Assembly: GCF_008729015.1 (NCBI RefSeq)
Contig: NZ_RKSM01000001.1
Span: 1,674,001-1,738,000, forward strand
Direction: 5' to 3'
DNA length: 64,000 nt
From: Haloarcula sp. CBA1129
Lineage (GTDB): Archaea > Halobacteriota > Halobacteria > Halobacteriales > Haloarculaceae
Shown here: positions 1 to 8,620 of the stretch, piece after piece
How the letters are laid out: every line of letters begins with the position of its first letter
Position numbering within the stretch: the stretch's first letter is position 1
Notes under the pieces: generated by a model
The model's input: only the letters and a program-made list of their open reading frames with translations
Databases searched by the model: none
What the model was told of the DNA's origin: nothing
Position numbers and translations under genes: made by a program

Positions 1-66
1 ACATCTGTCACAGGAGTGGTCCACGTCAGGGCGCTCACAGAGTTCACACAGTCCGGCGACGCTCAT
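1..66 (-). CDS. zinc-finger protein, N-terminal fragment
   Basis: The first 22 codons of a leftward gene that runs off the window. The ATG is at 64-66 and the readable N-terminus starts MSVAGLCELCERPDVDHSC. It shows two cysteine pairs of the CxxC type (CELC and CDRC) plus a histidine, as in the many small zinc-finger proteins of haloarchaea. The rest is outside the window, so no function can be assigned. Confidence 0.5.
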   Translation of the reverse strand, partial: MSVAGLCELCERPDVDHSCDRC

Positions 67-200
67 GCCAGTAGTTAGCACGCCGATGTGTTTGAATCTT
101 TGGCGACACGATTTCGGCGTGTTTCGTCGACCGATGAACGGGTCACAGCTCGACCGAAACAGCCACGAAGTATTTCCCCGTGGACATTCCTCTCTCTAGT

Positions 201-386
201 ATGTTACCACTCCTCCAACTCGGCTCACTCTCACCGCCAGCGATACTCGTCGGCTTGCTGGCTATCGCCGTGGTGCTGCTGGTCGGGCGACTCGTGATGA
301 AGGTAGCGTGGCGGCTCGTCATCATCGCCATCATCGCGGTCGCCGTCCTTTGGATCCTCGGAGTCCTCGGCTTTCAGGTCATCTAA
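201..386 (+). CDS. small membrane protein
   Basis: A 61-residue protein that is almost entirely hydrophobic, with two likely membrane helices (about residues 12-30 and 34-56) joined by a short basic turn (GRLVMKVAWR). I chose the ATG at 201; an in-frame GTG at 180 would add seven residues. A weak TATA-like stretch (gtattt) lies about 40 bases upstream. It converges on trpG, and the two stop codons overlap by four bases. No family recognised and no function proposed. Confidence 0.55.
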   Translation: MLPLLQLGSLSPPAILVGLLAIAVVLLVGRLVMKVAWRLVIIAIIAVAVLWILGVLGFQVI

Positions 387-1006
387 AGCCCGGAGAGGAA
401 ATTCCGGATCACGTCGTGGCCGACCGCGGTCAGGACCGACTCCGGATGGAACTGGACGGCTTCGATGGGATACTCGCGGTGGCGGACGCCCATCACCAGT
501 TCGGTGCCGTCCTCGGTCTCCGTGGTCGCGCTGACGACGAACTCGTCGGGGACGTCCTCGGCGACCAGCGAGTGATAGCGGCCGCCTTGGAACCCCTGTT
601 CGAGACCCGCGAAGACGCCTTTCCCATCGTGGTTGATGGGGAACGCCTTTCCGTGAATGGGCTCCGGCGCTCGGCCGATGGTGCCGCCGTAGGCGTACAC
701 CGCCGATTCGAGGCCGAGACAGACGCCGAGTGTCGGCACGTCGGGGCTGACCTCACGGAGCACGTCGAGCGTGACGCCGACGTCCCGTTCGTTCTTCGGG
801 TGGCCCGGACCCGGGGAAAGGATGATAGCGTCGGGGTCGAACGCCGTGACGTCGTCGAGCGTCGCGGTGTTGCGGACGACTTCCGTTTCAGCGTGTTCGG
901 ACACGTACTCGACGAGGTTGTACGTGAACGAATCGAAGTTGTCCACGAACAGCACCCGCAGGTCGTCCCTGACAGCGTCCTCGCCGGCCGGCTGTGCCGC
1001 GCTCAT
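383..1006 (-). CDS. trpG: anthranilate synthase component II (glutamine amidotransferase)
   Basis: Glutaminase subunit of anthranilate synthase: it releases ammonia from glutamine for TrpE in the first committed step of tryptophan synthesis. The class I amidotransferase signatures are present: LFVDNFDSFTYNLVEY near the start, the oxyanion strand LSPGPGHP, the nucleophile motif TLGVCLGLE with the catalytic Cys, and the His-x-Glu pair in VQFHPES near the C-terminus. Its 207 residues are normal for the family. It is the last gene of trpDFEG, its start overlapping the trpE stop by four bases (translational coupling). Because anthranilate synthase genes trpE and trpG are adjacent to trpD and trpF, a purely folate (PabA) role is unlikely. 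Confidence 0.95.
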   Translation of the reverse strand: MSAAQPAGEDAVRDDLRVLFVDNFDSFTYNLVEYVSEHAETEVVRNTATLDDVTAFDPDAIILSPGPGHPKNERDVGVTLDVLREVSPDVPTLGVCLGLESAVYAYGGTIGRAPEPIHGKAFPINHDGKGVFAGLEQGFQGGRYHSLVAEDVPDEFVVSATTETEDGTELVMGVRHREYPIEAVQFHPESVLTAVGHDVIRNFLSGL

Positions 1007-2613
1007 CTGGTCACCTCCTCGGGGCTATCGGCACGCTCCGCCGAGTCGGTCGGTTCCCCTTCGATTTCCGCAAGCGCTGTCAGCACGCCGTCCATCTTCT
1101 GTTCAGTCTCGACGTACTCGCTTTCGGGGTCCGAATCCGCGACGATGCCGGCCCCGGCCTGCACGGTGATACGGTCCCGGTCGCCCTCGTCTTCGACCGT
1201 CGCCGAGCGGATGACGATGGCGAAGTCGGTGTCGCCGTCCCAGTCGAAGTAGCCGACGCCGCCGCCGTAGGGACCCCGCGGCGAGCGTTCGAGTTCGTCG
1301 ATTATCTCCATGGCGCGGATCTTCGGCGCGCCCGAGAGCGTCCCCGCCGGGAACGTCGCACGGGCGGCGTCGAAGGCGTCCTTGTCTTCGGCGAGTCGGC
1401 CCGTCACCGTGGACTCGATGTGCTGGACGTGGCTGTACTTGAGGACGTTCATGAACTCCGGGACCCGGACGCTGCCGGCTTCGGCGACGCGGCGCACGTC
1501 GTTGCGCGCGAGGTCGACGAGCATCGTGTGCTCGGCCCGCTCCTTGCCGTCGGCGAGCATCTCGCCAGCGAGGCGTCGGTCCTCGACGGGGGAGTTCCCG
1601 CGCGGGCACGTCCCCGCGATGGGGTTCGAGACGACGTGGTCGCCCGCGACAGAGACCAGCGTCTCCGGACTCGCCCCGACGATGGTCAGGTCGTCGTAAC
1701 CCAGCAGGTACATGTACGGCGACGGGTTCACCGCCCGGAGCGCCTCGTAGAAGCCCAGTGGGTCGACTTCGCCGTGCAGTTCGCGGGTCCGCGAGATGAC
1801 GCCCTGATAGATGTCGCCCGAGAGGACGTACTCCTTGGCGCGTTCGACAGCGTCTTCGTACTCGTCCTGTGGACCGGCGACCTCGTCATCGCGGCGGAAG
1901 CCACCGGTCTCCAGTGGTGACAGGTCCGAGAGGACATCCTCGACCCGCTCGGCCTCGGCGGCCAGTTCGTCGTAGCGCTCGCCGGCGTCCTCGTCCTGCC
2001 GGAGGACGGGCGTGAACACCAGCGAGACGGTCTCCTCGACGTGGTCGAAGCGGACCGTCGACGTCGTGAGGACGAACTGCGCGTCCGGGAACCGTGAGTC
2101 CGGGCGGTCGAGCCCCACCTCGTCGAGCCAGAGGTCGTAGACGGCGTCATACGAGAGGAAGCCGACCAGACCGCCTTCGAGGTGCTGGCGGTCCATCTCG
2201 GGGAAGTTCCGGAGGGTCACGTCCGGCATCGCGGCCCGGAGGTCGTCGACCACGTCGCCGCCGTCGGTCGTCACGAGGTCGGCGTAGCGGTCGTCAAAGG
2301 CCTCGACCTCGCTTTCGTCGCCAGTCACTGTGACGACGGCGCGGGGGTCGTAGCCGACGAAGGAGAAGCGTGCGTGGCGGTCGTCCGTCTCCGGCGCGAA
2401 CGCGCCGTCGGGGTCGCTGGAGGCGACCTTCTCGGCGCTTTCGAGCAGGAACGTGTAGTCGTTTGCGGCCACGTCGCTTGTGCGACCGGTCAGGGCCGCG
2501 TACGCGGTTAGTGGCTCCACATCCACGTCCAGTTCGGCGGCCGCGCGGACGACAACCGGGCGGTCTGCCGTGGCGTGTTCGACAAACTCCTCGCGGGTGA
2601 TATCGAGAGTCAT
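1003..2613 (-). CDS. trpE: anthranilate synthase component I
   Basis: Chorismate-binding subunit that converts chorismate plus ammonia to anthranilate. 536 residues, as expected. The C-terminal chorismate-binding domain is clear, with the motifs NPSPYMYLL, IAGTCPRG, HTMLVDLARNDV, FPAGTLSGAPKIRAME and YGGGVGYFDW in order. The acidic N-terminal part carries the regulatory domain that usually binds tryptophan. Its start overlaps the trpF stop by four bases and its stop overlaps trpG, so the genes form one tightly coupled operon. The ATG at 2611-2613 is the only sensible start. Confidence 0.95.
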   Translation of the reverse strand: MTLDITREEFVEHATADRPVVVRAAAELDVDVEPLTAYAALTGRTSDVAANDYTFLLESAEKVASSDPDGAFAPETDDRHARFSFVGYDPRAVVTVTGDESEVEAFDDRYADLVTTDGGDVVDDLRAAMPDVTLRNFPEMDRQHLEGGLVGFLSYDAVYDLWLDEVGLDRPDSRFPDAQFVLTTSTVRFDHVEETVSLVFTPVLRQDEDAGERYDELAAEAERVEDVLSDLSPLETGGFRRDDEVAGPQDEYEDAVERAKEYVLSGDIYQGVISRTRELHGEVDPLGFYEALRAVNPSPYMYLLGYDDLTIVGASPETLVSVAGDHVVSNPIAGTCPRGNSPVEDRRLAGEMLADGKERAEHTMLVDLARNDVRRVAEAGSVRVPEFMNVLKYSHVQHIESTVTGRLAEDKDAFDAARATFPAGTLSGAPKIRAMEIIDELERSPRGPYGGGVGYFDWDGDTDFAIVIRSATVEDEGDRDRITVQAGAGIVADSDPESEYVETEQKMDGVLTALAEIEGEPTDSAERADSPEEVTR

Positions 2614-3254
2614 ACCGCGCCCTCCGTCGCTTGCGTGGCGTTCCGGACGAACCGCTCGATAGCGTCGTGGTCTTTCGTGCCGCCCGAGGATTCCACGCCG
2701 CTCGCTACATCGACGGCGAACGGCCCGACCGTCTCGACAGCAGTTGCGACGTTCTCCGGCGTCAGTCCGCCGGCCAACACGACGGGCACGCTCAGCGAGT
2801 CGACGAGGTCGCGCGTGCGCTCCCAGTCGTGTGTCTCGCCCGTGCCGCCGCCGCCGTCGGCGTCGACGGAATCGACGAGGAGGGCGTCGGCGTGGTCGGC
2901 GTAGGCCTCGATGGCCGGCGCGTCCGCCTCGACCACAGCGACGATGTCCTGAGTGATTCGGCTGTCGAGGGCCCCGAGTTCCGCCGGCGAGAGCCCGTCG
3001 TGGACCTGTACTGCGTCCGGCTCGATCCTGTCGATGCGCCTGACGGCCTCTTGAACCGTTGTCGGCATCGTCACCAGCACGCTCGTCACGAACGGTGGGA
3101 CGCCATCGACAAGCAGCTCAGCGCTTTCGTCGTCGACTTCGCGCGGTGTGTCGACCGGGACGCCGTGGATGACGCCGACCGCGTCAGTGCCGGCCGCGAC
3201 GACAGCGTCGCGGTCCGCATCGCACGTCACACCACAGACTTTCACGCGCGTCAT
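2610..3254 (-). CDS. trpF: phosphoribosylanthranilate isomerase
   Basis: A (beta/alpha)8 enzyme catalysing the third step of tryptophan synthesis, the Amadori rearrangement of phosphoribosylanthranilate. The N-terminal strand TRVKVCGVT supplies the catalytic Cys (VKVCG), an acidic residue follows in AVQVHDG, and the phosphate-binding end reads PVVLAGGLTPENV then FAVDVASGVE. 214 residues. It sits between trpD and trpE with four-base overlaps at both ends, so it is co-translated with them. Confidence 0.93.
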   Translation of the reverse strand: MTRVKVCGVTCDADRDAVVAAGTDAVGVIHGVPVDTPREVDDESAELLVDGVPPFVTSVLVTMPTTVQEAVRRIDRIEPDAVQVHDGLSPAELGALDSRITQDIVAVVEADAPAIEAYADHADALLVDSVDADGGGGTGETHDWERTRDLVDSLSVPVVLAGGLTPENVATAVETVGPFAVDVASGVESSGGTKDHDAIERFVRNATQATEGAV

Positions 3255-4246
3255 GCCCCGATCAAGTCGTCGAGTTTGTCGGCCGCCGCGCCCGACTCGA
3301 TGGCCTGCCGGGCCAGTTCGACTCCCTCTTCGTGCGTATCGGCGACGCCAGCGACGTAGATCGCCGCGCCGGCGTTCGCGAGGATGATGTCCCGCTTCGC
3401 GCCGGTGACCTCGCCGGTGACGATACCACGGAGGTCGGCGGCGTTCTCCGAGGGCTCGCCGCCTGAAATGTCCTCGATGTCGTGTGTTTCCAGACCCATG
3501 TCCTCTGGTGTGATGGTGTACTCCGCGATTCGGTCGCCGGTGACCTCCGCGACAACCGTCTCACCGTGGATGGCGATCTCGTCGAGGCCGTCGCCGTGGA
3601 CGACCAGCGCCCGCTCGACATCTAGCCGAGCCAGCGCCTCCGCCATCACGGGAACGAGGTCCGGGTCGTAGACGCCAAGCACCTGTGCGTCCGCATCAGC
3701 GGGGTTCGTCAGCGGCCCGAGGATGTTGAACACAGTCCGCATCCCGAGTTCCTGACGCGGGCCGATGACGGCCTTCATCGCCGGGTGGAACACGGGCGCG
3801 AGCATGAAACCGATGCCCTCGCGCTCGATGGTCTCCTCCACATCCGGCGGCTCGGCCTCGATATCGACGCCGACCTCTTCCAGCACGTCGGCGCTCCCCG
3901 AAGACGAAGAGACAGAGTAGTTGCCGTGTTTGGCGATGGGGACGCCGGCCCCGGCCGCGACGATGGCGCTCGTCGTGGAGACGTTGATCGTGTTGTAGTC
4001 GTCGCCGCCGGTCCCGCAGGTGTCGACCAGTCCGTCTCGATCAGGCCGGATGGTGCGTGCGGCATCGCGCATCCCCTCGGCGAAGCCGGCGATCTCGGCC
4101 TCTGTTTCCCCTTTCGCTCGCAGTGCCGTCAGGAGCGCACCGATCTGTGCCTCGGTCGCATCCTCGAAGACAGTCGTCGCAACGGCTCGTGCCTCGTCCT
4201 GTGTCAGGTCCTCGCCGTCTGTGACGCGTTCGATATACTCTTTCAT
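3251..4246 (-). CDS. trpD: anthranilate phosphoribosyltransferase
   Basis: Transfers phosphoribosyl from PRPP to anthranilate, step two of the pathway. The N-terminal helical part and the PRPP loop are plain: LVDTCGTGGDDYNTINVST, followed by KHGNYSVSSSSGSADVLE and NILGPLTNPA. I chose the ATG at 4246, giving 331 residues starting MKEYIERV. The frame stays open upstream to 4345, but that extension is not family-like and would swallow the promoter palindrome at 4279-4294. First gene of trpDFEG. Confidence 0.94.
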   Translation of the reverse strand: MKEYIERVTDGEDLTQDEARAVATTVFEDATEAQIGALLTALRAKGETEAEIAGFAEGMRDAARTIRPDRDGLVDTCGTGGDDYNTINVSTTSAIVAAGAGVPIAKHGNYSVSSSSGSADVLEEVGVDIEAEPPDVEETIEREGIGFMLAPVFHPAMKAVIGPRQELGMRTVFNILGPLTNPADADAQVLGVYDPDLVPVMAEALARLDVERALVVHGDGLDEIAIHGETVVAEVTGDRIAEYTITPEDMGLETHDIEDISGGEPSENAADLRGIVTGEVTGAKRDIILANAGAAIYVAGVADTHEEGVELARQAIESGAAADKLDDLIGA

Positions 4247-4278
4247 TGTATTCGCCAATGGACTATTTCGTGTTGTGA

Positions 4279-4294
4279 TGTACAAATCCGTACA
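4279..4294. promoter_or_regulatory. TGTACA-type palindrome upstream of trpD
   Basis: The sequence TGTACAAATCCGTACA is an inverted repeat (TGTAC-n6-GTACA) lying 33-48 bases before the trpD start, which is where TATA/BRE or an operator should be. The TrpY repressor of Methanothermobacter binds TGTACA (TRP boxes), so a tryptophan-responsive operator is a reasonable inference. Nothing in the window encodes a TrpY. Confidence 0.45.
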
Positions 4295-4424
4295 TTGACT
4301 TAAGCCTATCGGGACCCTGCCTCGCTGACCCATCTGTGTGGACAATCAACAGACAACGTGCCGATACGGAATCCGAAACCTTCAATTATACCCACCGGAT
4401 ACAATGAGGTGTACCTCGCAGTGA

Positions 4425-4499
4425 GGGTTCGTGGTCTAGGTCGGTTATGACACCTCCTTGACATGGAGGAGGCCGGCGGTTCAAATCCGCCCGAACCCA
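4425..4499 (+). tRNA. tRNA-Val (GAC anticodon)
   Basis: A complete 75-nt cloverleaf. Acceptor stem GGGTTCG pairs with CGAACCC, with discriminator A. The D-arm is GTC...GAC. The anticodon stem CCTCC/GGAGG holds loop TTGACAT with anticodon GAC (valine). A five-base variable loop is followed by T-arm GGCGG-TTCAAAT-CCGCC. CCA is not encoded and there is no intron. An AT-rich stretch (caattatac) about 40 bases upstream may be its TATA box. Confidence 0.95.
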
Positions 4500-4588
4500 C
4501 TACTTCTGTCGCGAGCAAACCGCGAGCGACGGATCCGTCGATGAGTGCGAATTTGAATCAGGGAGTGAAAGCGGAGCGGAACGACCGT

Positions 4589-4674
4589 GGTGCAAATCCG
4601 CCTGAACCCATTTCTGACGACACAATCGACGAGCAGAGCGTGTTTTTCTTTGGGTCACAATCCGTCTGCACCCA
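4589..4674 (+). repeat. two degenerate copies of the tRNA-Val 3' end
   Basis: The last 22 bases of the tRNA (4478-4499) recur at 4589-4610 with 20 of 22 matches and at 4653-4674 with about 16 of 22. Such partial tRNA 3' copies are what tyrosine-recombinase integration into a tRNA leaves behind (attL/attR). No integrase lies nearby, so these are read as scars of lost elements. Confidence 0.5.
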
Positions 4675-4791
4675 CGGCTACTGTCATCGAAACTGTTGTT
4701 CCGACAGCAGTGTCCGCTTCAACAGCATCGAAACGGGACTGACAGATTCCGTCCCATACTTTCTTGCCCTAACCGCGTTAGAGTCATCTAT

Positions 4792-5145
4792 ATGAGAGAT
4801 CAGGTCCAGTCGGCGAACGCGTTCGAACAGTTCGTGTTGCTGGCAGTCGCAGAACTCGAAACGGCCGGCGAAACACCAGCCCACTCCTATCATGTGACGC
4901 AGACAGCGAAAGCACATCTCGCAGATATCGACCGACAGCCGTTCGGCGGTGTCGAGCGCCAGAAAGTCATTTCGGCGCTGGGCCAGCTCGCTGACAGGGG
5001 GCTGTTGCTCGACGAAAAGACGGAGTCACCGGCGGGAAAAGGGCGGCCGGGGTATGAACTGGCCGGAGACCCGGAAGAAGTACTCGAAGCGCTGTCGGAG
5101 ACGGACGAGTTCGAACCGTACGTCGAGGCAGTCTGGTCCTCGTAA
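4792..5145 (+). CDS. winged-helix protein
   Basis: 117 residues from an ATG at 4792. The pattern is a winged helix-turn-helix: an N-terminal helix (FEQFVLLAVAELE), a recognition region (RQKVISALGQLADRGLL), then a basic wing (SPAGKGRPGYELAG). This resembles the winged-helix domain at the C-terminus of Orc1/Cdc6 proteins and PadR-like regulators, but there is no ATPase part. The frame is open upstream to 4696, but codon pattern and spacing favour this start. It stands alone, converging on 5158-5649. DNA binding is inferred; the target is unknown. Confidence 0.6.
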   Translation: MRDQVQSANAFEQFVLLAVAELETAGETPAHSYHVTQTAKAHLADIDRQPFGGVERQKVISALGQLADRGLLLDEKTESPAGKGRPGYELAGDPEEVLEALSETDEFEPYVEAVWSS

Positions 5146-5157
5146 GCGACTCCCCCG

Positions 5158-5649
5158 TTAGACGACACTCACACCGCCGCGCTCCTGATCGAGAGCGGGT
5201 GGCCGGCCCGCTTCGAGGCGTTCGAGACGGTCCATGATCGTGTGGACGACGTCGTCTTTCGTACAGGGAGCGACGTGGACGAGTTCGCTGCCGTCGTACT
5301 CAGCCAGCCCCATGACGGGAAGCGCCATGGCGTCGTACGCTGACTCCGCCACTTCCGAGTCAACAGTAGTGTTCTGGTAGAACGATTCGAGCGAGACGTT
5401 GTTCGTCAGCGCCCACTGCTTGAATTCGGCGACGCGATTCAGGATGTACTTGCCCTCCTCCGTCCGTGCGGCGGCCGACTGCGGTGCGATCTGTTTGCCC
5501 CAGACGATGACGTTGAACCCGTCGATGTGGTCGTTCTCGTCGAGCGTCTGGAGACGGTCGATGACCGCTTCCTGTCGTTCGTGTGCACCGTCGGGCAGCA
5601 TCGACCGGACATACAACTCGATGTGAGGTGTCGGGATAGTATCACTCAT
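5158..5649 (-). CDS. conserved haloarchaeal protein of unknown function
   Basis: 163 residues starting MSDTIPTPHIELYVRS at the ATG 5649. I recall similar proteins annotated loosely as HTH-domain proteins in haloarchaea: a ferredoxin-like start (IELYVRSMLPDGAHERQEAV), a middle part with AARTEEGKYILNRVAEFKQWA, and an end with LPVMGLAEYDGSELVHVAPC. No catalytic motif is visible. An upstream extension to 5706 would run into the promoter (cacatatagat, about 30 bases before the chosen ATG), which supports the shorter form. Confidence 0.6.
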   Translation of the reverse strand: MSDTIPTPHIELYVRSMLPDGAHERQEAVIDRLQTLDENDHIDGFNVIVWGKQIAPQSAAARTEEGKYILNRVAEFKQWALTNNVSLESFYQNTTVDSEVAESAYDAMALPVMGLAEYDGSELVHVAPCTKDDVVHTIMDRLERLEAGRPPALDQERGGVSVV

Positions 5650-5829
5650 AGCTATCAGACGACACTCCCGGCTGACACATATAGATACTGTGAGAGATGT
5701 CTGCATAGTACAGCTGGCGCTATCAGGGCCGAAAACCCGTGAAATAAGCAGTTTCTGTGATTAGTGTACTTCCAGTTGTAACGCTAACCTAGGAGGAGTT
5801 AACAGCTGAAAGTAGTATACGATTACTGA

Positions 5830-6150
5830 CTATTCGGTGTTTGACCCGGACGAAAGACTGTGGAGGTTCTCGTGGATGCCGAGAATAAGCGCCGGAACGA
5901 CAATCATGAAAATATGCTCCTCGATGGGAATTCCCAGCAGGTCAACACCGGTTCGGAGTTTGATTGCGAAGACACCGACAGTAAGTGTGTACCAGTCCCA
6001 GACGTACGCAATCGGATAGAGCACGACAATCGTCTTGGCTGCCATCTTGAGAGCGTTCGCACGCCAGAGTAACGCGAGGGCAACAGTTCCCCAGACAACT
6101 TCTGTGACCAGATAGGTGTAGGGGCCAAAGACGCCGATGTCGGGCAGCAT
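5830..6150 (-). CDS. lycopene cyclase-domain membrane protein
   Basis: 106 residues with three hydrophobic helices. The core YVWDWYTLTVGVF followed by GIPIEEHIFMIVVPALI matches the repeated half-domain of the heterodimeric (CrtYc/CrtYd, CarR-type) lycopene beta-cyclases, in which WD and P-x-E-E residues are conserved. Authentic archaeal cyclases are usually two such halves fused (about 230 residues), so this is a single-half paralogue. It may act in carotenoid cyclisation with a partner or do something else. Starts are ATG 6150; it diverges from the CBS gene. Confidence 0.7.
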   Translation of the reverse strand: MLPDIGVFGPYTYLVTEVVWGTVALALLWRANALKMAAKTIVVLYPIAYVWDWYTLTVGVFAIKLRTGVDLLGIPIEEHIFMIVVPALILGIHENLHSLSSGSNTE

Positions 6151-6259
6151 ACACCGAACCTTAGATCCAAGGGCCTAAAGCTTCGTTCGTCTCTCGGTTT
6201 CCGGGGACTAAACCAACCTTGATAACCCCACACGTCGAATCTACGAACTGTGAAGAACG

Positions 6260-7402
6260 ATGGATATTGCTGATATCGCCACCAGAGAGTTTGTCGAGGT
6301 TGACGCCAACAAGCGCCTGGGGAAAGTCCGGTCTATCTTCGAACGCGAGAACCCTAAAGGCATCATCGTCACGGAGGACGGTGACTACGCTGGCGTTATC
6401 ACGCAGAAACAGCTGGTCCAGTCCCATGTCGAGGACAACGCGAAAGCGGGGGCGATGACGCGCTCGGCGCCGAAAGTCGAGCGCACCGACGACGTGCGCG
6501 AAGTCGCGCGCGTCCTCGTGGAGGGTGGAGTCAAGCTCGCCCCGGTGTTCGAGGCGGGCGAACTCTGGGGTATCGTCACCGAGGACGATATCCTCGACGC
6601 GGTTCTCGACAACCTCGACGCGCTAAGCGTCGAGGACATCTACACACGAGATGTCATCACGGTCTCGGAAGACACTAACGTCGGGCAGGTCGTCAACCTC
6701 CTCCGGAAACACGGCATCTCCCGGCTTCCGGTACTCGGTGACGACGATGGCCTGACCGGGATGGTCACGCGCCACGACATCGTCGACGTCGTCGTCCGGG
6801 ACATGAACAAGACGACGCGGGGCGACCGCTCAGGCGAAATCGAGCGCGTGCTCGACATGCCGGTCTACGACGTGATGAGCAGCCCGGTCGAGACGGCGAA
6901 GCTCGGCGACTCCGTCGAGGACGCCGTCGCGCGGATGCTGGAAAACGACTTCGCCGGCCTCGTCGTCACGCCGGAAGACGAGGACACCCATGTCGCCGGC
7001 ATCCTCACGAAGACCGACGTGCTCCGCGCGCTGACCTACACGGAGGAAGAACACATGGACGTCCAGATCACGAACATCAAGCTGCTGGACACCATCTCCC
7101 GTGCGGACATCCGGGCCGACATAGAGACGGTCGCGGACAAGTACGGCGCGATGCAGGTCCAGCACGCCCACGTCCGGTTCCACGAGCACAAGGAGAAGCT
7201 CCGTGGTACGCCGCTCATCCAGTGTCAGATCCGTCTTCGGACCAACAAGGGTCAGGCGGCCGGCTCCGGCGAGGGCTACGGCGCTGAAACCGCGTTCAAC
7301 GTCGCGCTCGATAAGCTCGAACGCAACGTGCTCGAACTGAAAGGCGTGCAGGCCGACGAGGAGTACCGCGGCCAGCTCCTCCGCAAACTCGGCGAGCTAT
7401 AA
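6260..7402 (+). CDS. four-CBS-domain protein with HPF/RaiA-like C-terminus
   Basis: 380 residues. The first ~285 are two Bateman modules (four CBS motifs); typical segments are GIIVTEDGDYAGVITQK, LAPVFEAGELWGIVTEDD, SRLPVLGDDDGLTGMVTRHD and GLVVTPEDEDTHVAGILTK. CBS pairs normally bind adenine nucleotides. The last ~95 residues (AHVRFHEHKEK, QCQIRLRTNKGQ, AFNVALDKLERNVLE) have the beta-alpha-beta-beta-beta-alpha look of ribosome hibernation factors. Together this suggests an energy-sensing, possibly ribosome-associated protein; that is inference. Leaderless-type promoter upstream. Confidence 0.75.
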   Translation: MDIADIATREFVEVDANKRLGKVRSIFERENPKGIIVTEDGDYAGVITQKQLVQSHVEDNAKAGAMTRSAPKVERTDDVREVARVLVEGGVKLAPVFEAGELWGIVTEDDILDAVLDNLDALSVEDIYTRDVITVSEDTNVGQVVNLLRKHGISRLPVLGDDDGLTGMVTRHDIVDVVVRDMNKTTRGDRSGEIERVLDMPVYDVMSSPVETAKLGDSVEDAVARMLENDFAGLVVTPEDEDTHVAGILTKTDVLRALTYTEEEHMDVQITNIKLLDTISRADIRADIETVADKYGAMQVQHAHVRFHEHKEKLRGTPLIQCQIRLRTNKGQAAGSGEGYGAETAFNVALDKLERNVLELKGVQADEEYRGQLLRKLGEL

Positions 7403-7421
7403 CCGGATACTCGCTTTTTAT

Positions 7422-8435
7422 CTATCGCTCGGCGACCTGCACGAGCTGCTTGCCGATGTTCTCGCCCTCGAATAGCCCGAGGAACGCATCCGGTGCGTTC
7501 TCGATGCCTTCGGTGACGGTTTCTCGGTAGGAGATATCGCCCGAAGCGACCCACTGGCCGAGCTGCTTCGTCGCTTCCTCGAACCGCGGCTCGAAGTCGG
7601 AGACGAGAAGCCCTTCGACGGTCGCCCGGGACTGGATGACTTGGGTCAGTTTTCGGGGCCCCATCGGGACTTCCTCGCTGTTGTACAGTGAAATCTGTCC
7701 GCAGACGGCGACACGCGCGTCGGTGTTGAGTCGCGTGAACACCGCGTCGGTGATCGGTCCGCCGACGTTGTCGAAGTAGGCGTCGACGCCCTCCGGCGCA
7801 GCCTCGTCCAGCGCGGCCCGATAATCGTCGGTCGTCTTGTAGTTGATGCCCACGTCGAAGCCCAGATCGTCTTCGAGGAACGAGACCTTTTCATCAGAGC
7901 CGGCAAAGCCGACGACGCGTGCGCCCTGAAGCTTGGCGAGCTGGCCCGCGACAGAGCCGACAGCCCCAGCAGCCCCGGTAACGACGAACGTATCGCCGGC
8001 CGACGGCTGTGCCACCTCTCGGGTGCCGAAGTACGCTGTCAGGCCCGGCATCCCCAAGACACCGAGTGCCGTCGAAATCGGTGCGAGTTCGGGATTGACC
8101 TCTGTAAGTACTGGGCCGGGTGCTGTGGCGTACTCCGCCCACTCTAGCTCGCCGGTGACAACGTCGCCTTCATCGAAGCGTGCACCGTTGGATTCGACAA
8201 CCTCACCGACGACTGCACCCTTGAGCGGGTCGCCCACGTCCCACGGCTCCTCGTACGATTCGCTGTCGCGCATCCGGTCGCGCATGTACGGGTCCACAGA
8301 GAGATACAGGGTCTTGATGAGCACCTCGCCCGGCCCCGGTTCAGGGATTTCCTCCTCGGAAAGTTCGAACGTATCGTGGTCTGGAGTCCCTTCGGGCCGC
8401 TTTGCTAGCCTGTAAACGCGGTTAGTGTTCGACAT
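7422..8435 (-). CDS. zinc-independent NADPH-dependent medium-chain oxidoreductase (CurA/leukotriene-B4-dehydrogenase type)
   Basis: 337 residues from ATG 8435 (8438 is also possible). It belongs to the MDR superfamily branch without zinc: no GHE catalytic-zinc motif. The N-terminal GroES-like part has LYLSVDPYMRDRM, the substrate side has GMPGLTAYFG, and the Rossmann fold reads VTGAAGAVGSVAGQLAKLQGARVVG with YFDNVGG later. Family members reduce the double bond of alpha,beta-unsaturated aldehydes and ketones using NADPH. It faces the CBS gene tail to tail with a 19-base gap. Confidence 0.88.
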   Translation of the reverse strand: MSNTNRVYRLAKRPEGTPDHDTFELSEEEIPEPGPGEVLIKTLYLSVDPYMRDRMRDSESYEEPWDVGDPLKGAVVGEVVESNGARFDEGDVVTGELEWAEYATAPGPVLTEVNPELAPISTALGVLGMPGLTAYFGTREVAQPSAGDTFVVTGAAGAVGSVAGQLAKLQGARVVGFAGSDEKVSFLEDDLGFDVGINYKTTDDYRAALDEAAPEGVDAYFDNVGGPITDAVFTRLNTDARVAVCGQISLYNSEEVPMGPRKLTQVIQSRATVEGLLVSDFEPRFEEATKQLGQWVASGDISYRETVTEGIENAPDAFLGLFEGENIGKQLVQVAER

Positions 8436-8620
8436 CATCCCCTATACACTTGGGACCCGAAAGGGGGCTTCGAAAGGAGAAACAAACACCGGTTGTATAG
8501 TTTATCTAATAATTATACACGGATATTGTGCGGTCACGGGGATTACATCGCTGATCGAAAGCAATGAAGCCGAAAACGCGTTCGAATAGCGGCCAAAAAC
8601 AGGTATCGAGGTCTCCGGCG

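Noticed and set aside
308-1920. Long rightward open frames over trpG and trpE
   Set aside because: They are antisense to unmistakable trp genes; high GC third positions leave complementary frames open and the translations are Arg/Val/Asp-rich without any domain.
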